From Planctomycetota bacterium (GTDB taxonomy: Bacteria > Planctomycetota > PUPC01), in the NCBI GenBank assembly GCA_003559755.1, contig PWKM01000085.1:1-16491 (forward strand): a stretch of 16,491 bases of DNA. Direction: 5' to 3'. Under the pieces are notes generated by a model. It was given only the letters and a program-made list of their open reading frames with translations, did not search any database and was not told the DNA's origin. How positions within the stretch are numbered: the stretch's first letter is position 1; each line of letters opens with the position of its first letter. A program made the translations under genes and the position numbers. This document shows positions 6,356 through 14,806 of the stretch, piece after piece.

Positions 6356-8143
6356 TTACTTGTGCTCCTCGGCCAGGCCCTCGGCGAGTGTGGCGACGGC
6401 CCGGAACTGGTCGGACGTGAACTTCTCCCAGCCGGCGACCGGCGGCTCCTCCGTCGCGAAGTCGGCATCGACCCAGTCCTTGGGCAGCTTGTCCTTCACG
6501 TTGTCCGGTTTCCTCAGCAGCCACGACTCGTGCGGGATGCCGAGCGCCTTGTTGACTCGCTGCTGGATCACCCACTTGCCGCCCTTGATGTGGTCTGCGG
6601 CGACCTGCAGTTGGTCCACCAGTTGGAGAGCTTGGCGCTGGACCTTCATCCGCAGCGAGGCGAACGTCTCTTCCGAGCCGAACGCATCGCCGGAGTAGAG
6701 GAACGTCGTCGCGCCCTGGTCGTCGAGATGATACACGCCCTCGGGGCCGAAGCCGCCGGTGGTGCACCAGCGGGGCATATACCCGTCGATGTCGAGCATC
6801 CACATCTGGAGCGGGACGAAGAACGGGGCTCGGGGCGAGACCGGGACCGAGCCGCTGTTCGTGCAGGACCACACCTGCCGGCCCTTCTCGTGGAGCTTGG
6901 GCAGCCAGTCGAAATGCCAGCAGATGCTCCCCGTCCCGGCGATAAACACGTCGATGAACTCGTTGAGGTCCGACTTGATGTCGTGCCCGTAGGTCCAGGT
7001 CGTGCCCAGCGTGTAGTCGAAGGTGACCGGCTTCGTCGTCTCGTGGTCGAAGGTGCCCTCCCACAGTGTGCGGAAGTAGCGATGGTTGTCGTTGTCCTCG
7101 AGGAACCGGACCTCCTCGGTGTCCCAGGGGAAGAACCGATACCGCTGCTTATGGTTGGGGAACATGTCGAACCGGGTCTCGGTCCAGCCCTTCTCCTTGA
7201 AGTGCTCGGCCATATCGCGGCCGACCGACTCCCATTCGGCGGCATAGCCGGGCAGCCCGTGCTTCATAAAGTCCGCCGGCCAGTGCAGATTGAGCGGCAG
7301 GTAGAACCGCTTGACCGGCTGCGGCCCGCGCCGTGTGTTCTTGAACGCCGACCCGTCGAGATACGGGCCCCAGTGGTTGTCCCAGTCGGACCAATCGCTG
7401 ACGCGCCTGTTCCGGCCTTCGCCTTCGAGCGGCGGGGCGAACGTGGGCGGGACGTAGCCCGAATGGCCGTAGGGCAGGTAGTGGAAGAACATCCGGTGGT
7501 CGTGGGCGGTGCGGAACACGCCCCGCTCGCAGCGGAGGTTCTTCTCGCTGGTCAGCCGGTCGGGATCGTCCCGCAGCTCCTGCCAGCCGTTCGATAGCAC
7601 CGTCGCGTAGTTGTTCATCGACACGTCGAGGCAGCAGTCGTCGGCCAGCCGGCCCCGGGTGACCTGGAGCTCGACGGGCACCTTCGTCTTCTCGTCCCCG
7701 ACGGCGACGGTCACGTTCCCGGCATAACCGGCGGGCGTCGCGTCGGCCGGGACGAACAGGTCCACCCAGAACCCGACGTACTTCTGCCCGGTCACCCCGT
7801 TCATCTCGCGGAAGTCGGCGGTCGAGCCCTCGACGATGTCCTGGGGTACGCAGACCTCGGGGTACCACTGGCCGTCGTACCGCTGGTACCACTCGACGAA
7901 CACGTCGTACAGCGTGCTCGACAGCTTCGATTTGCCGCTCGTCCGGAGCACACCGCCCGACACGCTGACCTTGTCGCCCTCGGGGACCGGGCCGACCAGC
8001 AGTTGGAAGCTGGCGAACGCGTTCCGGGGAGCGGACAGGGTCACCGGCGGCGACGCCGACGCCTGGCCGTCCCCGTCGATGGCTTTCCCCGTCACCGGGT
8101 CCAGCCGGACAAACTCATCGCACCAACGCACATCCATACTCAT
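6356..8143 (-). CDS. DUF4091 domain protein, GH123-like fold
   Basis: The product is 595 aa from the ATG at 8143. The N-terminal part (about 1-165) looks like a beta-sandwich, with 'GFWVDLFVPADATPAGYAGNVTV' as a typical strand pattern. A barrel-like part (about 170-490) is rich in Trp, Tyr and His. It contains 'TRFDMFPNHK' (about 323-332), 'CWHFDWLPKL' (about 408-417) and 'TTFLYSG' (about 479-485). The end 'ASLRMKVQRQALQLVDQL' fits the DUF4091 C-terminal pattern. DUF4091 is related to glycoside hydrolase family 123, whose catalytic pair is Asp-Glu. I see no clear Asp-Glu pair in the expected place, so activity is uncertain. No signal peptide is seen, which is unusual for a polysaccharide-active protein. 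The start is set by GGAGGT 7 nt upstream. A GTG three codons earlier overlaps that site and is less likely. Confidence 0.8.
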   Translation of the reverse strand: MSMDVRWCDEFVRLDPVTGKAIDGDGQASASPPVTLSAPRNAFASFQLLVGPVPEGDKVSVSGGVLRTSGKSKLSSTLYDVFVEWYQRYDGQWYPEVCVPQDIVEGSTADFREMNGVTGQKYVGFWVDLFVPADATPAGYAGNVTVAVGDEKTKVPVELQVTRGRLADDCCLDVSMNNYATVLSNGWQELRDDPDRLTSEKNLRCERGVFRTAHDHRMFFHYLPYGHSGYVPPTFAPPLEGEGRNRRVSDWSDWDNHWGPYLDGSAFKNTRRGPQPVKRFYLPLNLHWPADFMKHGLPGYAAEWESVGRDMAEHFKEKGWTETRFDMFPNHKQRYRFFPWDTEEVRFLEDNDNHRYFRTLWEGTFDHETTKPVTFDYTLGTTWTYGHDIKSDLNEFIDVFIAGTGSICWHFDWLPKLHEKGRQVWSCTNSGSVPVSPRAPFFVPLQMWMLDIDGYMPRWCTTGGFGPEGVYHLDDQGATTFLYSGDAFGSEETFASLRMKVQRQALQLVDQLQVAADHIKGGKWVIQQRVNKALGIPHESWLLRKPDNVKDKLPKDWVDADFATEEPPVAGWEKFTSDQFRAVATLAEGLAEEHK

Positions 8144-8212
8144 CGATAACACCTCCGCCTGTGTGGTCAGAACCGCAAGGGCCTATTGCCGAACGCCGAC
8201 ATAACGTGGAGC

Positions 8213-8241
8213 ATCATAGCCCGGCGGGCGAACCGGTGCAA
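8213..8241 (-). promoter_or_regulatory. Promoter for the DUF4091 gene
   Basis: On the minus strand, TTGCAC (8236-8241) and TATGAT (8213-8218) are spaced by 17 bp. The predicted transcription start is near 8206, leaving a leader of about 60 nt that ends in the GGAGGT ribosome binding site. Confidence 0.6.
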
Positions 8242-8293
8242 GGAGCGGTCACCGCGATTTCCGGCTTTCAGATAGTTCCGACGCCGGAGACAC

Positions 8294-8322
8294 TTGCGGC
8301 GATGGGCTTTGGTCGTTAGACT
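8294..8322 (+). promoter_or_regulatory. Possible promoter for the deacetylase-acyl-CoA synthetase unit
   Basis: TTGCGG (8294-8299) and TAGACT (8317-8322) are spaced by 17 bp. Each box matches the sigma70 consensus at four of six positions. Transcription would begin near 8329, which is at or after the ATG at 8328. This supports the GTG at 8373 as the true start of the deacetylase. Confidence 0.4.
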
Positions 8323-8372
8323 TCCTGATGTCGTCGCCGCACAATCGATCTCCCGGTATCGCGAGGGCAACC

Positions 8373-9533
8373 GTGGCAGGCCGTCCCCACAACACAGCCC
8401 TGATCCATTCGCCCGAGCTGGATTCGCTCAGCTATCCGGACTCGATCCCGTTCAACACCAGCCGGGCGGGCAAGGCGGTCGCCGCCCTCGACCGGATGGG
8501 GCTGCTCGACGGGCCGGACCGGGCGGTGGTCGCGCCCGAGCCCGCGCCGCTCGACAGGATCGAGCGGTTTCACACCCGGCGCTACCTCGACGCACTCCGG
8601 CGCGGGGCACAGGGCGAACACAACCTCGATTTCCTCGCCATGGGGATCGGCACCCCCGACTGCCCCGTGTTCCCCGAGATGTTCAGCTACCCCCGCCTGG
8701 CCTGCGGGGCCACGCTGAAGGCGGCGGAACTGCTCGCCTCGGGCGAGGCGGGCATCGCCTTCAATCCGTCGGGCGGCTACCACCACGCCGACCCCGAGCG
8801 GGCGGCCGGCTTCTGCTACATCAACGACGTCGCCATCGGCTCGCTCGCCCTGATCGAGCAGGTCGATCGGCTGATGGTCATCGACGTGGACGTCCACCAC
8901 GGCGACGGGGTGGAACGGGCGTTCTACAGCCGGTCCGACGTGATGACCGTCTCCTTCCACGAGTCGGGCCGGTTCCTCTTCCCCGGCACGGGATTCGAGG
9001 ACGACATCGGCGAGGGCGAGGGCCGGGGCTACGCGGTCAACGTCCCCCTGCCGCCCGGCACCTACGACGAAATCTACGTGCGGGCGTTCGATGCCGTCGC
9101 CGTGCCCCTGATCCGGGCCTACCGGCCGGATGTCATCGTCCTCGAGGTGGGGATGGACGCCCTGTCGGGCGACCCGCTCGCCCATCTCTCGCTGACCAAC
9201 AACGCCTACTGCTCGGTCATCCGCCGGGTGATGGCGGCCGACCGGCCGCTGCTGGTCACCGGCGGCGGCGGCTACCACGTCGAGAACACGGCGCGCGGCT
9301 GGGCGCTCGCCTGGGCGGTGCTCTGTGGGGCGGACGAGGACGAGGGCTCGCAGGCCGGGCTGGGCGGGGTGATGATCGAGACGACCGACTGGACGGGCGG
9401 CCTGCGCGACCGGCGGCTCCCCCCGACCGACCGACAGCGTCGGACTGTGGACCCCAAGGTGGACGCGACCATCCGCAAGGTCCGGGCGAACGTGTTCCCA
9501 TACCACAACGTGGACGAGACCGATGAGGCTTGA
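8373..9533 (+). CDS. AcuC/histone-deacetylase-family deacetylase
   Basis: Members of this arginase-fold family use zinc to remove acyl groups from lysines (AcuC reactivates acetylated acetyl-CoA synthetase in Bacillus) or from small amines. Numbering from the GTG at 8373 (386 aa), all the catalytic elements are present. These are the His pair H137-H138 in 'GGYHHADP', zinc ligands D173 and H175 in 'DVDVHHGDG', D262 in 'MDALSGDPL', and the catalytic Tyr Y301 in 'GGGGYHVEN'. The C-terminus ('ANVFPYHNV') resembles AcuC-type tails. The GTG has GAGGG 5 nt upstream and gives an N-terminus that lines up with the family. An in-frame ATG at 8328 would add 15 residues but lacks a ribosome binding site. 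Its last 11 bp overlap the next gene, an ADP-forming acyl-CoA synthetase, which points to a protein-acylation or acetate-metabolism role. The substrate is not shown by sequence. Confidence 0.9.
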   Translation: MAGRPHNTALIHSPELDSLSYPDSIPFNTSRAGKAVAALDRMGLLDGPDRAVVAPEPAPLDRIERFHTRRYLDALRRGAQGEHNLDFLAMGIGTPDCPVFPEMFSYPRLACGATLKAAELLASGEAGIAFNPSGGYHHADPERAAGFCYINDVAIGSLALIEQVDRLMVIDVDVHHGDGVERAFYSRSDVMTVSFHESGRFLFPGTGFEDDIGEGEGRGYAVNVPLPPGTYDEIYVRAFDAVAVPLIRAYRPDVIVLEVGMDALSGDPLAHLSLTNNAYCSVIRRVMAADRPLLVTGGGGYHVENTARGWALAWAVLCGADEDEGSQAGLGGVMIETTDWTGGLRDRRLPPTDRQRRTVDPKVDATIRKVRANVFPYHNVDETDEA

Positions 9534-11622
9534 GGGCTTCTTCAACCCCGATTCCGTGGCCGTGGTGGGCGCCTCGCGGCAGCCCGGCAAAGTCGGCCAC
9601 GCCATCCTGACCGCCCTGATCGAGGGCGGATTCGAGGGCGACATCTTCCCCGTCAACCCGAACGCCGACGAAATCGCCGGCCGCAAGGCGTACCCCGACC
9701 TGGCATCCATCGAGCCGACGCCGGGGCTGGTCGTCGTCGCCGTCCCCGCGAAAGCAGTCGAGGGCGTCATCAAGGATTGCGCCGCCGCCGGTGCGAGATC
9801 GGTGATCGTCGTCAGCGCCGGGTTCCGCGAGACCGGCAGCCGGGGCCGCCAGCTCGAGCAGGCGGTGGTCCGGGCGGCCCAGCGGGCCGACATCCGGGTG
9901 CTCGGCCCCAACTGCCTGGGGCTGATGGTCCCCGGGCACAAGCTGAACGCATCGTTCGCAGGCGACATGCCCCAACCGGGCGGGATCGGCTACTTCTCGC
10001 AGTCCGGCTCGCTGCTCGCCGCGATCCTCGACATGGCGAAAAGCGAGGACATCGGGTTCAGCCGGCTGGTCAGCATCGGGAACAAGGCCGACATCGACGA
10101 ACACGAGATCATCCGGGCGTACGGGGAGGACGCCGAGACCAAGGTCATCGCCGGATACCTGGAGGACCTGAAGGACGGGCAACTGTTCCTCCGCGAGGCG
10201 GAACAGATGTCGCGAGAGAAGCCCATCCTGCTGGTCAAGTCGGGCGACACGGGGGCCGGCGCCCGGGCCGCGTCATCCCACACCGGGGCACTCGCGATGG
10301 AGGCGGCGGAACAGGTCGTCTTCGAGCGGGCGGGCATCATCCGCTGCCACTCGATCAAGGCACAGTTCGACTACGCCCGGGCACTGGCCACCCAGCCGCT
10401 GCCCGAGGCCCCGACCGTCGCCGTGATCGCCAACGGCGGCGGGCCCAGCATCCTGGCCGCCGACGCCATCGAGAGCGAGGGGCTGACCCTCGCCGAGCTC
10501 GACGAGGAGACCGCCGAGAAGCTGAAAGACGTGCTCCCCCCGGACGCGGGCATACGCAACCCGATCGACGTGCTGGGCGACGCCCGGGCCCGGCGGTTCG
10601 AGGGGGCGCTCCGCGCCGCCCTGGAGAGCGACGGCATTGCGGCCGGCCTGATCATGCTCACTCCCCACGCCACCGCCGAGGTCGAGCGGACGGCCGAGGC
10701 GACGGTGGCCGTCGCCGGCGAGATGGGCAAGCCGGTCTTCGCCTGCTTCCTGGGCGGAGACTCCGTCAGCGAGGGCATTCGCGTGCTCCGCCGGGGCGGC
10801 ATCCCCTGCTACGACTCGCCCGAGGCGGCCGTCCGGACGATCAAGGTGATGAGCGATTACGCCCGGTGGCGGCAGCGCCCGAAGCGGGTGGTCAAGCTGT
10901 TCCCGGTCAACCGGCGCAAGGTCGAGCAGGTGATCGACCGGAAGCAGCGGGAGGGCGAGACCGAGATCGGCGAGATGGACGCCAAGGACATCCTCGACGC
11001 CTACGGGTTCGTCATCCCCCGGGGGGCGGTCGCCACGACCGCCGAGCAGGCGGCGAACATCGCCAGCCAGATCGGCTATCCGGTCGTCCTCAAAATCTGG
11101 TCGCCGGACATCCTCAACAAGAGCGAGGTGGGCGGGATTCGAGTCGGCCTGACCTCCCCCCAGGAGATCAAAGACGCCTTCGACCTGATGATGTACCGCA
11201 TCCCCAAGCGGGCGCCGAACGCCGATATCCTCGGGGTGCTCGTCGAGGAGATGTGTACCCGCGGGCAGGAGCTGATGCTGGGGATGACCCGGGACCCGCG
11301 GTACGGCCCGCTGATGATGTTCGGCCAGGGCGGGGTGCTCGTCGAGATGATGCGCGACGTCGCGTTCTACCTCGCCCCGATCACCGCCGACGAGGCCCGC
11401 GAGATGCTGCGGAGCACCCGCACCTACCGCCTGCTGCGCGGCGATGGCGACCAGCCGCGGGTGGACATCGACGCCGTCGCCGAAGACCTGCAGCGGCTCT
11501 CCCAACTGGTCACCGAGTTCGGCCAGATCGAGCAGATGGAGATCAACCCGTACGTGGTCGGACCGCGCGGCACCCGGCCCGTCGCCGTCGATGCCCACCT
11601 CACCATCAAGAAGGCGGACTGA
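9523..11622 (+). CDS. ADP-forming acetate/acyl-CoA ligase, fused alpha-beta type
   Basis: The enzyme interconverts acyl-CoA + ADP + phosphate with acid + CoA + ATP through a phosphohistidine. The 699-aa protein has a CoA-binding Rossmann domain with 'VAVVGAS' (12-18) and 'LGPNCLG' (127-133). It is followed by a succinyl-CoA-ligase-like part with 'FSQSGS' (158-163) and 'SSHTGALA' (251-258), in which H253 is the expected phosphorylated histidine. A second ligase-like domain follows (about 295-450). An ATP-grasp domain (about 486-699) contains 'YPVVLKIWSPDILNKSEVGG' and ends with 'MEINPYVV'. There is no GNAT domain, so it is not a Pat-type protein acetyltransferase fusion. The ATG lies inside the end of the deacetylase gene (11-bp overlap) with only a weak ribosome binding site, so translational coupling is likely. 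Preferred acyl group and direction cannot be read from sequence. It converges on the URO-D gene with a 17-bp gap. Confidence 0.93.
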   Translation: MRLEGFFNPDSVAVVGASRQPGKVGHAILTALIEGGFEGDIFPVNPNADEIAGRKAYPDLASIEPTPGLVVVAVPAKAVEGVIKDCAAAGARSVIVVSAGFRETGSRGRQLEQAVVRAAQRADIRVLGPNCLGLMVPGHKLNASFAGDMPQPGGIGYFSQSGSLLAAILDMAKSEDIGFSRLVSIGNKADIDEHEIIRAYGEDAETKVIAGYLEDLKDGQLFLREAEQMSREKPILLVKSGDTGAGARAASSHTGALAMEAAEQVVFERAGIIRCHSIKAQFDYARALATQPLPEAPTVAVIANGGGPSILAADAIESEGLTLAELDEETAEKLKDVLPPDAGIRNPIDVLGDARARRFEGALRAALESDGIAAGLIMLTPHATAEVERTAEATVAVAGEMGKPVFACFLGGDSVSEGIRVLRRGGIPCYDSPEAAVRTIKVMSDYARWRQRPKRVVKLFPVNRRKVEQVIDRKQREGETEIGEMDAKDILDAYGFVIPRGAVATTAEQAANIASQIGYPVVLKIWSPDILNKSEVGGIRVGLTSPQEIKDAFDLMMYRIPKRAPNADILGVLVEEMCTRGQELMLGMTRDPRYGPLMMFGQGGVLVEMMRDVAFYLAPITADEAREMLRSTRTYRLLRGDGDQPRVDIDAVAEDLQRLSQLVTEFGQIEQMEINPYVVGPRGTRPVAVDAHLTIKKAD

Positions 11623-11639
11623 TCCCGGCCGATCCCCGG

Positions 11640-12911
11640 TCAGTACCGGGCGGCGAGCTCCCGGGCGATGTCCGTCCAGATGGTGAACCGCTCGGGCCGA
11701 TGCTCGCAGGTGTGGGTGTCTTTCAGGACCATCTCGAACACGCAGTCGCTGCCCACCTCGAGTGCCCGCTCCAGATAGGAGCGGATGGCGTCCGGGCTGA
11801 AATCGCCGACCAGGTAACCGGGGTGCGGCTTCCACGACAGGATGTATCGGTCGCCCAGCCGCTCGGCACAGCGCTCGAGGTCGGCGAACGGCGAGATCGA
11901 GATGCGGCGGATGTTGGGGATGGTCAGCACGTAATCCAGCTTGCGGGTCAGGTCCTCGCAGCAGCCGTAGGCGTTCAGGCCGAACGGCTCGAGCAGCCGC
12001 CGCTCGTACCGGAGCGCGAATTCCTCGTGCATCTCGGGCGAGACGAGGGCGAGTTCCTGCGCCTCGGCGAAGCCCCACATATCGCAGGGCCGCACGTGCT
12101 CGCCGTCGAAATCGGCCTGCGGCAGCTCGTCGGTGTAGCCCAGCCCGCCCGAGCCGCAGTACGCCGAATCGTTGTTCAAATCGAGCAGGCCCAGGCCGAT
12201 GTACTGGTCGAGCACGCCCCGATAGCCCGCCTCGAGGATGGCCATCGCATCGTGAACGAACCCGGGGTCCGCGGCCATGTCCATCATCAGGTTGCCGAGA
12301 TCGCGCCGGGCGCTCAACAGCCGCATCGGATGGAACGACACAGAACGGACCCCCTTGAGCCGCACGTCGAGGATGTCCCCGAACAGGTCCTCGGCCTCCG
12401 CCAGGGCCAATTCGGTCGCCTCCCGGTCGTACTCGATCTGAGGCGGACGCAGCTTCTTCAGGTCGGCGGGGGTGTTGATGACCGGATCGAACTTGCGGGC
12501 GCCGGTCGGATCGTCGCTGTATATCCACTTCGGCTCGAGGCCCCAGCCGGAGTTGTGGATGACCTTGCGCACGATCCACTCGTTCTCGACCGGCTTGTCG
12601 TCGCGCAGGTTCTCGAAGAAGTAGATGCGGCGGCGGAGCTCGAACTCCATCTCCCGGGCCCGCTCGTTCTCGCATTCGAGGACGCTCTCCGGCAAGAGCT
12701 CGCGGGTCCCGCCCTCAGGGAACACCAGGACCAGCGGGCGGGTGCGGTCCAGCCGGTTATGGCGATACCAGAGCCGGCGGCGCTCGGCCTGGACGGGCAG
12801 GGCGGCGATGTCGGCGACACGCCAGGCCAGGTCGCGAAGACGGAGCCGGTCCTCCCCGCCGATCTGCGGCTCGATGACGCTCTCGTCGGATGGGTTCGTT
12901 CTGCTCATCAT
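11640..12911 (-). CDS. Uroporphyrinogen decarboxylase (URO-D) superfamily protein
   Basis: The 423-aa product belongs to the URO-D/MtaA-like barrel superfamily, whose members include the haem-pathway decarboxylase and zinc-dependent methyl-corrinoid methyltransferases. Support comes from 'DMWGFAEAQELALVSPEMHEEF' (277-298), 'YGCCEDLTRKLD' (315-326), 'IRRISISPFADLERCAERLG' (334-353) and 'SWKPHPGYL' (359-367). These resemble a subfamily of unknown substrate common in planctomycetes and anaerobes rather than HemE. The paired cysteines C317-C318 and nearby H/C residues ('THTCEH', 399-404) could bind metal. The start ATG at 12911 overlaps the stop of the upstream gene as ATGA, with GGAG 5 nt upstream. 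An ATG one codon later is an alternative. Longer frames extending upstream run through the neighbouring gene and are not real. A methyltransferase role is inference only, and no corrinoid protein gene is nearby. Confidence 0.75.
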   Translation of the reverse strand: MMSRTNPSDESVIEPQIGGEDRLRLRDLAWRVADIAALPVQAERRRLWYRHNRLDRTRPLVLVFPEGGTRELLPESVLECENERAREMEFELRRRIYFFENLRDDKPVENEWIVRKVIHNSGWGLEPKWIYSDDPTGARKFDPVINTPADLKKLRPPQIEYDREATELALAEAEDLFGDILDVRLKGVRSVSFHPMRLLSARRDLGNLMMDMAADPGFVHDAMAILEAGYRGVLDQYIGLGLLDLNNDSAYCGSGGLGYTDELPQADFDGEHVRPCDMWGFAEAQELALVSPEMHEEFALRYERRLLEPFGLNAYGCCEDLTRKLDYVLTIPNIRRISISPFADLERCAERLGDRYILSWKPHPGYLVGDFSPDAIRSYLERALEVGSDCVFEMVLKDTHTCEHRPERFTIWTDIARELAARY

Positions 12912-13645
12912 TTGCACTCCATTCTCAGCACGGCGTGGAGGGGAAAGTGGTCGCTCAGGTAGTCCTTGCCGGGCACATCGGCCCGCATCTCCGACCGGGC
13001 CGCCACGTCGTATGCGACGATCCGCCCGGCCACCGCTCCCTGCACCCAGAGCTGGTCGTTCCGGCGGCCTTTCGGGGTGGTGGCCAGCTCGAGGCGGCCG
13101 GTGATGGCGGCGACGTCGGAGTAGCCGCGCTCGCCGAGGAACCGGGTGATCGGCCCGCCCGGCTGTTCGTTGAAATCGCCCGCCACGATGTCCGGCTCGC
13201 CCCGGTCGAGCACCTCGGCCATCTCGGCCAGCCGCCGGTGGGCCGACTCGGCCTCTCCCAGGTGGCGGTTCGAGGGGAGGTGGACGTTGGCGACGGTCAG
13301 CGGCCCTGCGGCGGTCGGCACCTCGACGACTTGCCACATCCGCTCGGGCGGCTCGGCCGCCGACCGCGAGTCGAGGACCGGGCGGCCGCGACGCCACAGC
13401 ACCACGCCGCCGTACTGGGGCAGCCCGCCGCCCGGGCAATAGCAGCCGTCGAGCCCGACCTCGTCCGCCAGGTCGCGAAAGACCGCCTCGGTCTGGACCT
13501 CCTGGAGGCAGAGCACGTCAGGACCGAGCCGCCGATAGTACCGAACCAGGCCGGCGAACACCCCGGGGGTGGGCGGCCCCGGCTCCGCCGACGGGAACGG
13601 GCGGCCCTGGAACCAGAACACGTTTTGGCAGGCGACCTTCAGCAT
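12908..13645 (-). CDS. Endonuclease/exonuclease/phosphatase (EEP) family protein
   Basis: EEP proteins are metal-dependent phosphodiester or phosphate-ester hydrolases (nucleases, phosphodiesterases, phospholipases). The 245-aa product from the ATG at 13645 shows the family's catalytic order: N8 ('CQN'), E49 ('LQEV'), N120 and H122 ('ANVHLPS'), D157 and N159 ('GDFN'), and D232-H233 ('SDHF'). The likely substrate is unclear, since the same pattern fits nucleases and small phosphodiesterases. I see no signal peptide. Start: an upstream in-frame extension to 13732 would place coding sequence over a good promoter and has no homology, so the ATG at 13645 is preferred. It lacks a normal ribosome binding site, as expected if the mRNA is almost leaderless. 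Its TGA overlaps the ATG of the URO-D gene, so the two form one operon. Confidence 0.83.
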   Translation of the reverse strand: MLKVACQNVFWFQGRPFPSAEPGPPTPGVFAGLVRYYRRLGPDVLCLQEVQTEAVFRDLADEVGLDGCYCPGGGLPQYGGVVLWRRGRPVLDSRSAAEPPERMWQVVEVPTAAGPLTVANVHLPSNRHLGEAESAHRRLAEMAEVLDRGEPDIVAGDFNEQPGGPITRFLGERGYSDVAAITGRLELATTPKGRRNDQLWVQGAVAGRIVAYDVAARSEMRADVPGKDYLSDHFPLHAVLRMECK

Positions 13646-13654
13646 CACGCGGAC

Positions 13655-13683
13655 AGTATATAGCGAGTCGTTCGGGATGACAA
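13655..13683 (-). promoter_or_regulatory. Promoter for the EEP/URO-D operon, predicts near-leaderless mRNA
   Basis: On the minus strand, TTGTCA (13678-13683) and TATACT (13655-13660) are spaced by 17 bp and match the consensus well. The start of transcription should fall near 13647-13649, only about 1-4 nt before the ATG at 13645. Confidence 0.6.
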
Positions 13684-13725
13684 TCCGCCGGTCCGCGCCG
13701 GGCACCATTCCGACTTGCGGGCGGC

Positions 13726-13754
13726 TTGACAATTCCGGGCGGGGCGGCTACTAT
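13726..13754 (+). promoter_or_regulatory. ribH: Promoter for ribH-nusB
   Basis: A perfect TTGACA (13726-13731) and TACTAT (13749-13754) are spaced by 17 bp. Transcription would start near 13761, leaving about 26 nt before the ribH ATG with AGAGGAGG as ribosome binding site. The leader is too short for an FMN riboswitch. Confidence 0.75.
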
Positions 13755-13786
13755 CACGCTGTAGCGAGAAACCAGAGGAGGCGGCT

Positions 13787-14251
<465 letters not shown>

Positions 14252-14260
14252 CCCCGCACG

Positions 14261-14716
14261 ATGATTGACAACCCGAACCCCGCCGAACTCCTGCCCGAGC
14301 AGAAGGCCCTGCGCCGACGGTCCAGGGCCCGGGAACTCGCCCTGCAGGCCCTCTACCTGGCCGACATGCGGGGGCCGGACGCCCGCGACGAGGTCGCCCA
14401 ATACATCGAGGCCCAGACCGATAGCCCGGATGTGCTCGAGTTCGCCACGGCCCTCGTCGAAGGGGTATCGCGGCAGCGAGAACAGATCGACGAACGGATC
14501 GCCGCCATCGCACAGAACTGGCAGATCCACCGGATGGCCGTGGTAGACAGGAATATCCTGCGGATCGGGACCTTCGAACTGACCACCCTGCCCGACATCC
14601 CGCCGAAGGTGTCGATCAACGAGGCGATCGAACTCGCCAAACGGTACAGCACCGCCGACTCGGGCGCGTTCGTCAACGGCATCCTGGACAAAATCCGGAC
14701 CGAACTGGGGCGGTGA
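14261..14716 (+). CDS. nusB: Transcription antitermination factor NusB
   Basis: NusB binds the boxA RNA element with NusE (S10) and supports antitermination of rRNA operons. The 151-aa protein has the arginine-rich 'RRRSRARELALQALY' (18-32) that contacts RNA, then 'WQIHRMAVVDRNILRIGTFEL' (87-107). It ends with 'INEAIELAKRYSTADSGAFVNGILDKI' (119-145). All are typical of NusB. A short charged N-terminal extension (1-17) precedes the usual start. It lies 9 bp after ribH with a weak ribosome binding site, so coupling to ribH translation is likely. Confidence 0.96.
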   Translation: MIDNPNPAELLPEQKALRRRSRARELALQALYLADMRGPDARDEVAQYIEAQTDSPDVLEFATALVEGVSRQREQIDERIAAIAQNWQIHRMAVVDRNILRIGTFELTTLPDIPPKVSINEAIELAKRYSTADSGAFVNGILDKIRTELGR

Positions 14717-14806
14717 CGGCCGGTCGCCGCCGGGCCTGCGGAGCCCTCACGCCCGACCGCGTACCGAGGTTTCATGGACCAAACGTTCCGCCATTTGTTT
14801 TTGGCA

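Noticed and set aside
9777..12962. 1061-aa open frame overlapping the acyl-CoA ligase and URO-D genes
   Set aside because: It is a shadow frame with Arg/Gly/Pro-rich composition spanning two well-supported genes on opposite strands.
11640..13439. 599-aa version of the URO-D protein with a long N-terminal extension
   Set aside because: The extension overlaps the EEP gene in another frame and is Arg/Pro-rich; the ATGA junction at 12911 with GGAG gives a clear start.
13735..13786. FMN riboswitch ahead of ribH
   Set aside because: The promoter leaves only about 26 nt of leader, far too short for that element.
14711..14727. Hairpin over the nusB stop codon as a terminator
   Set aside because: The 6-bp stem includes a G-U pair and there is no T-run after it.
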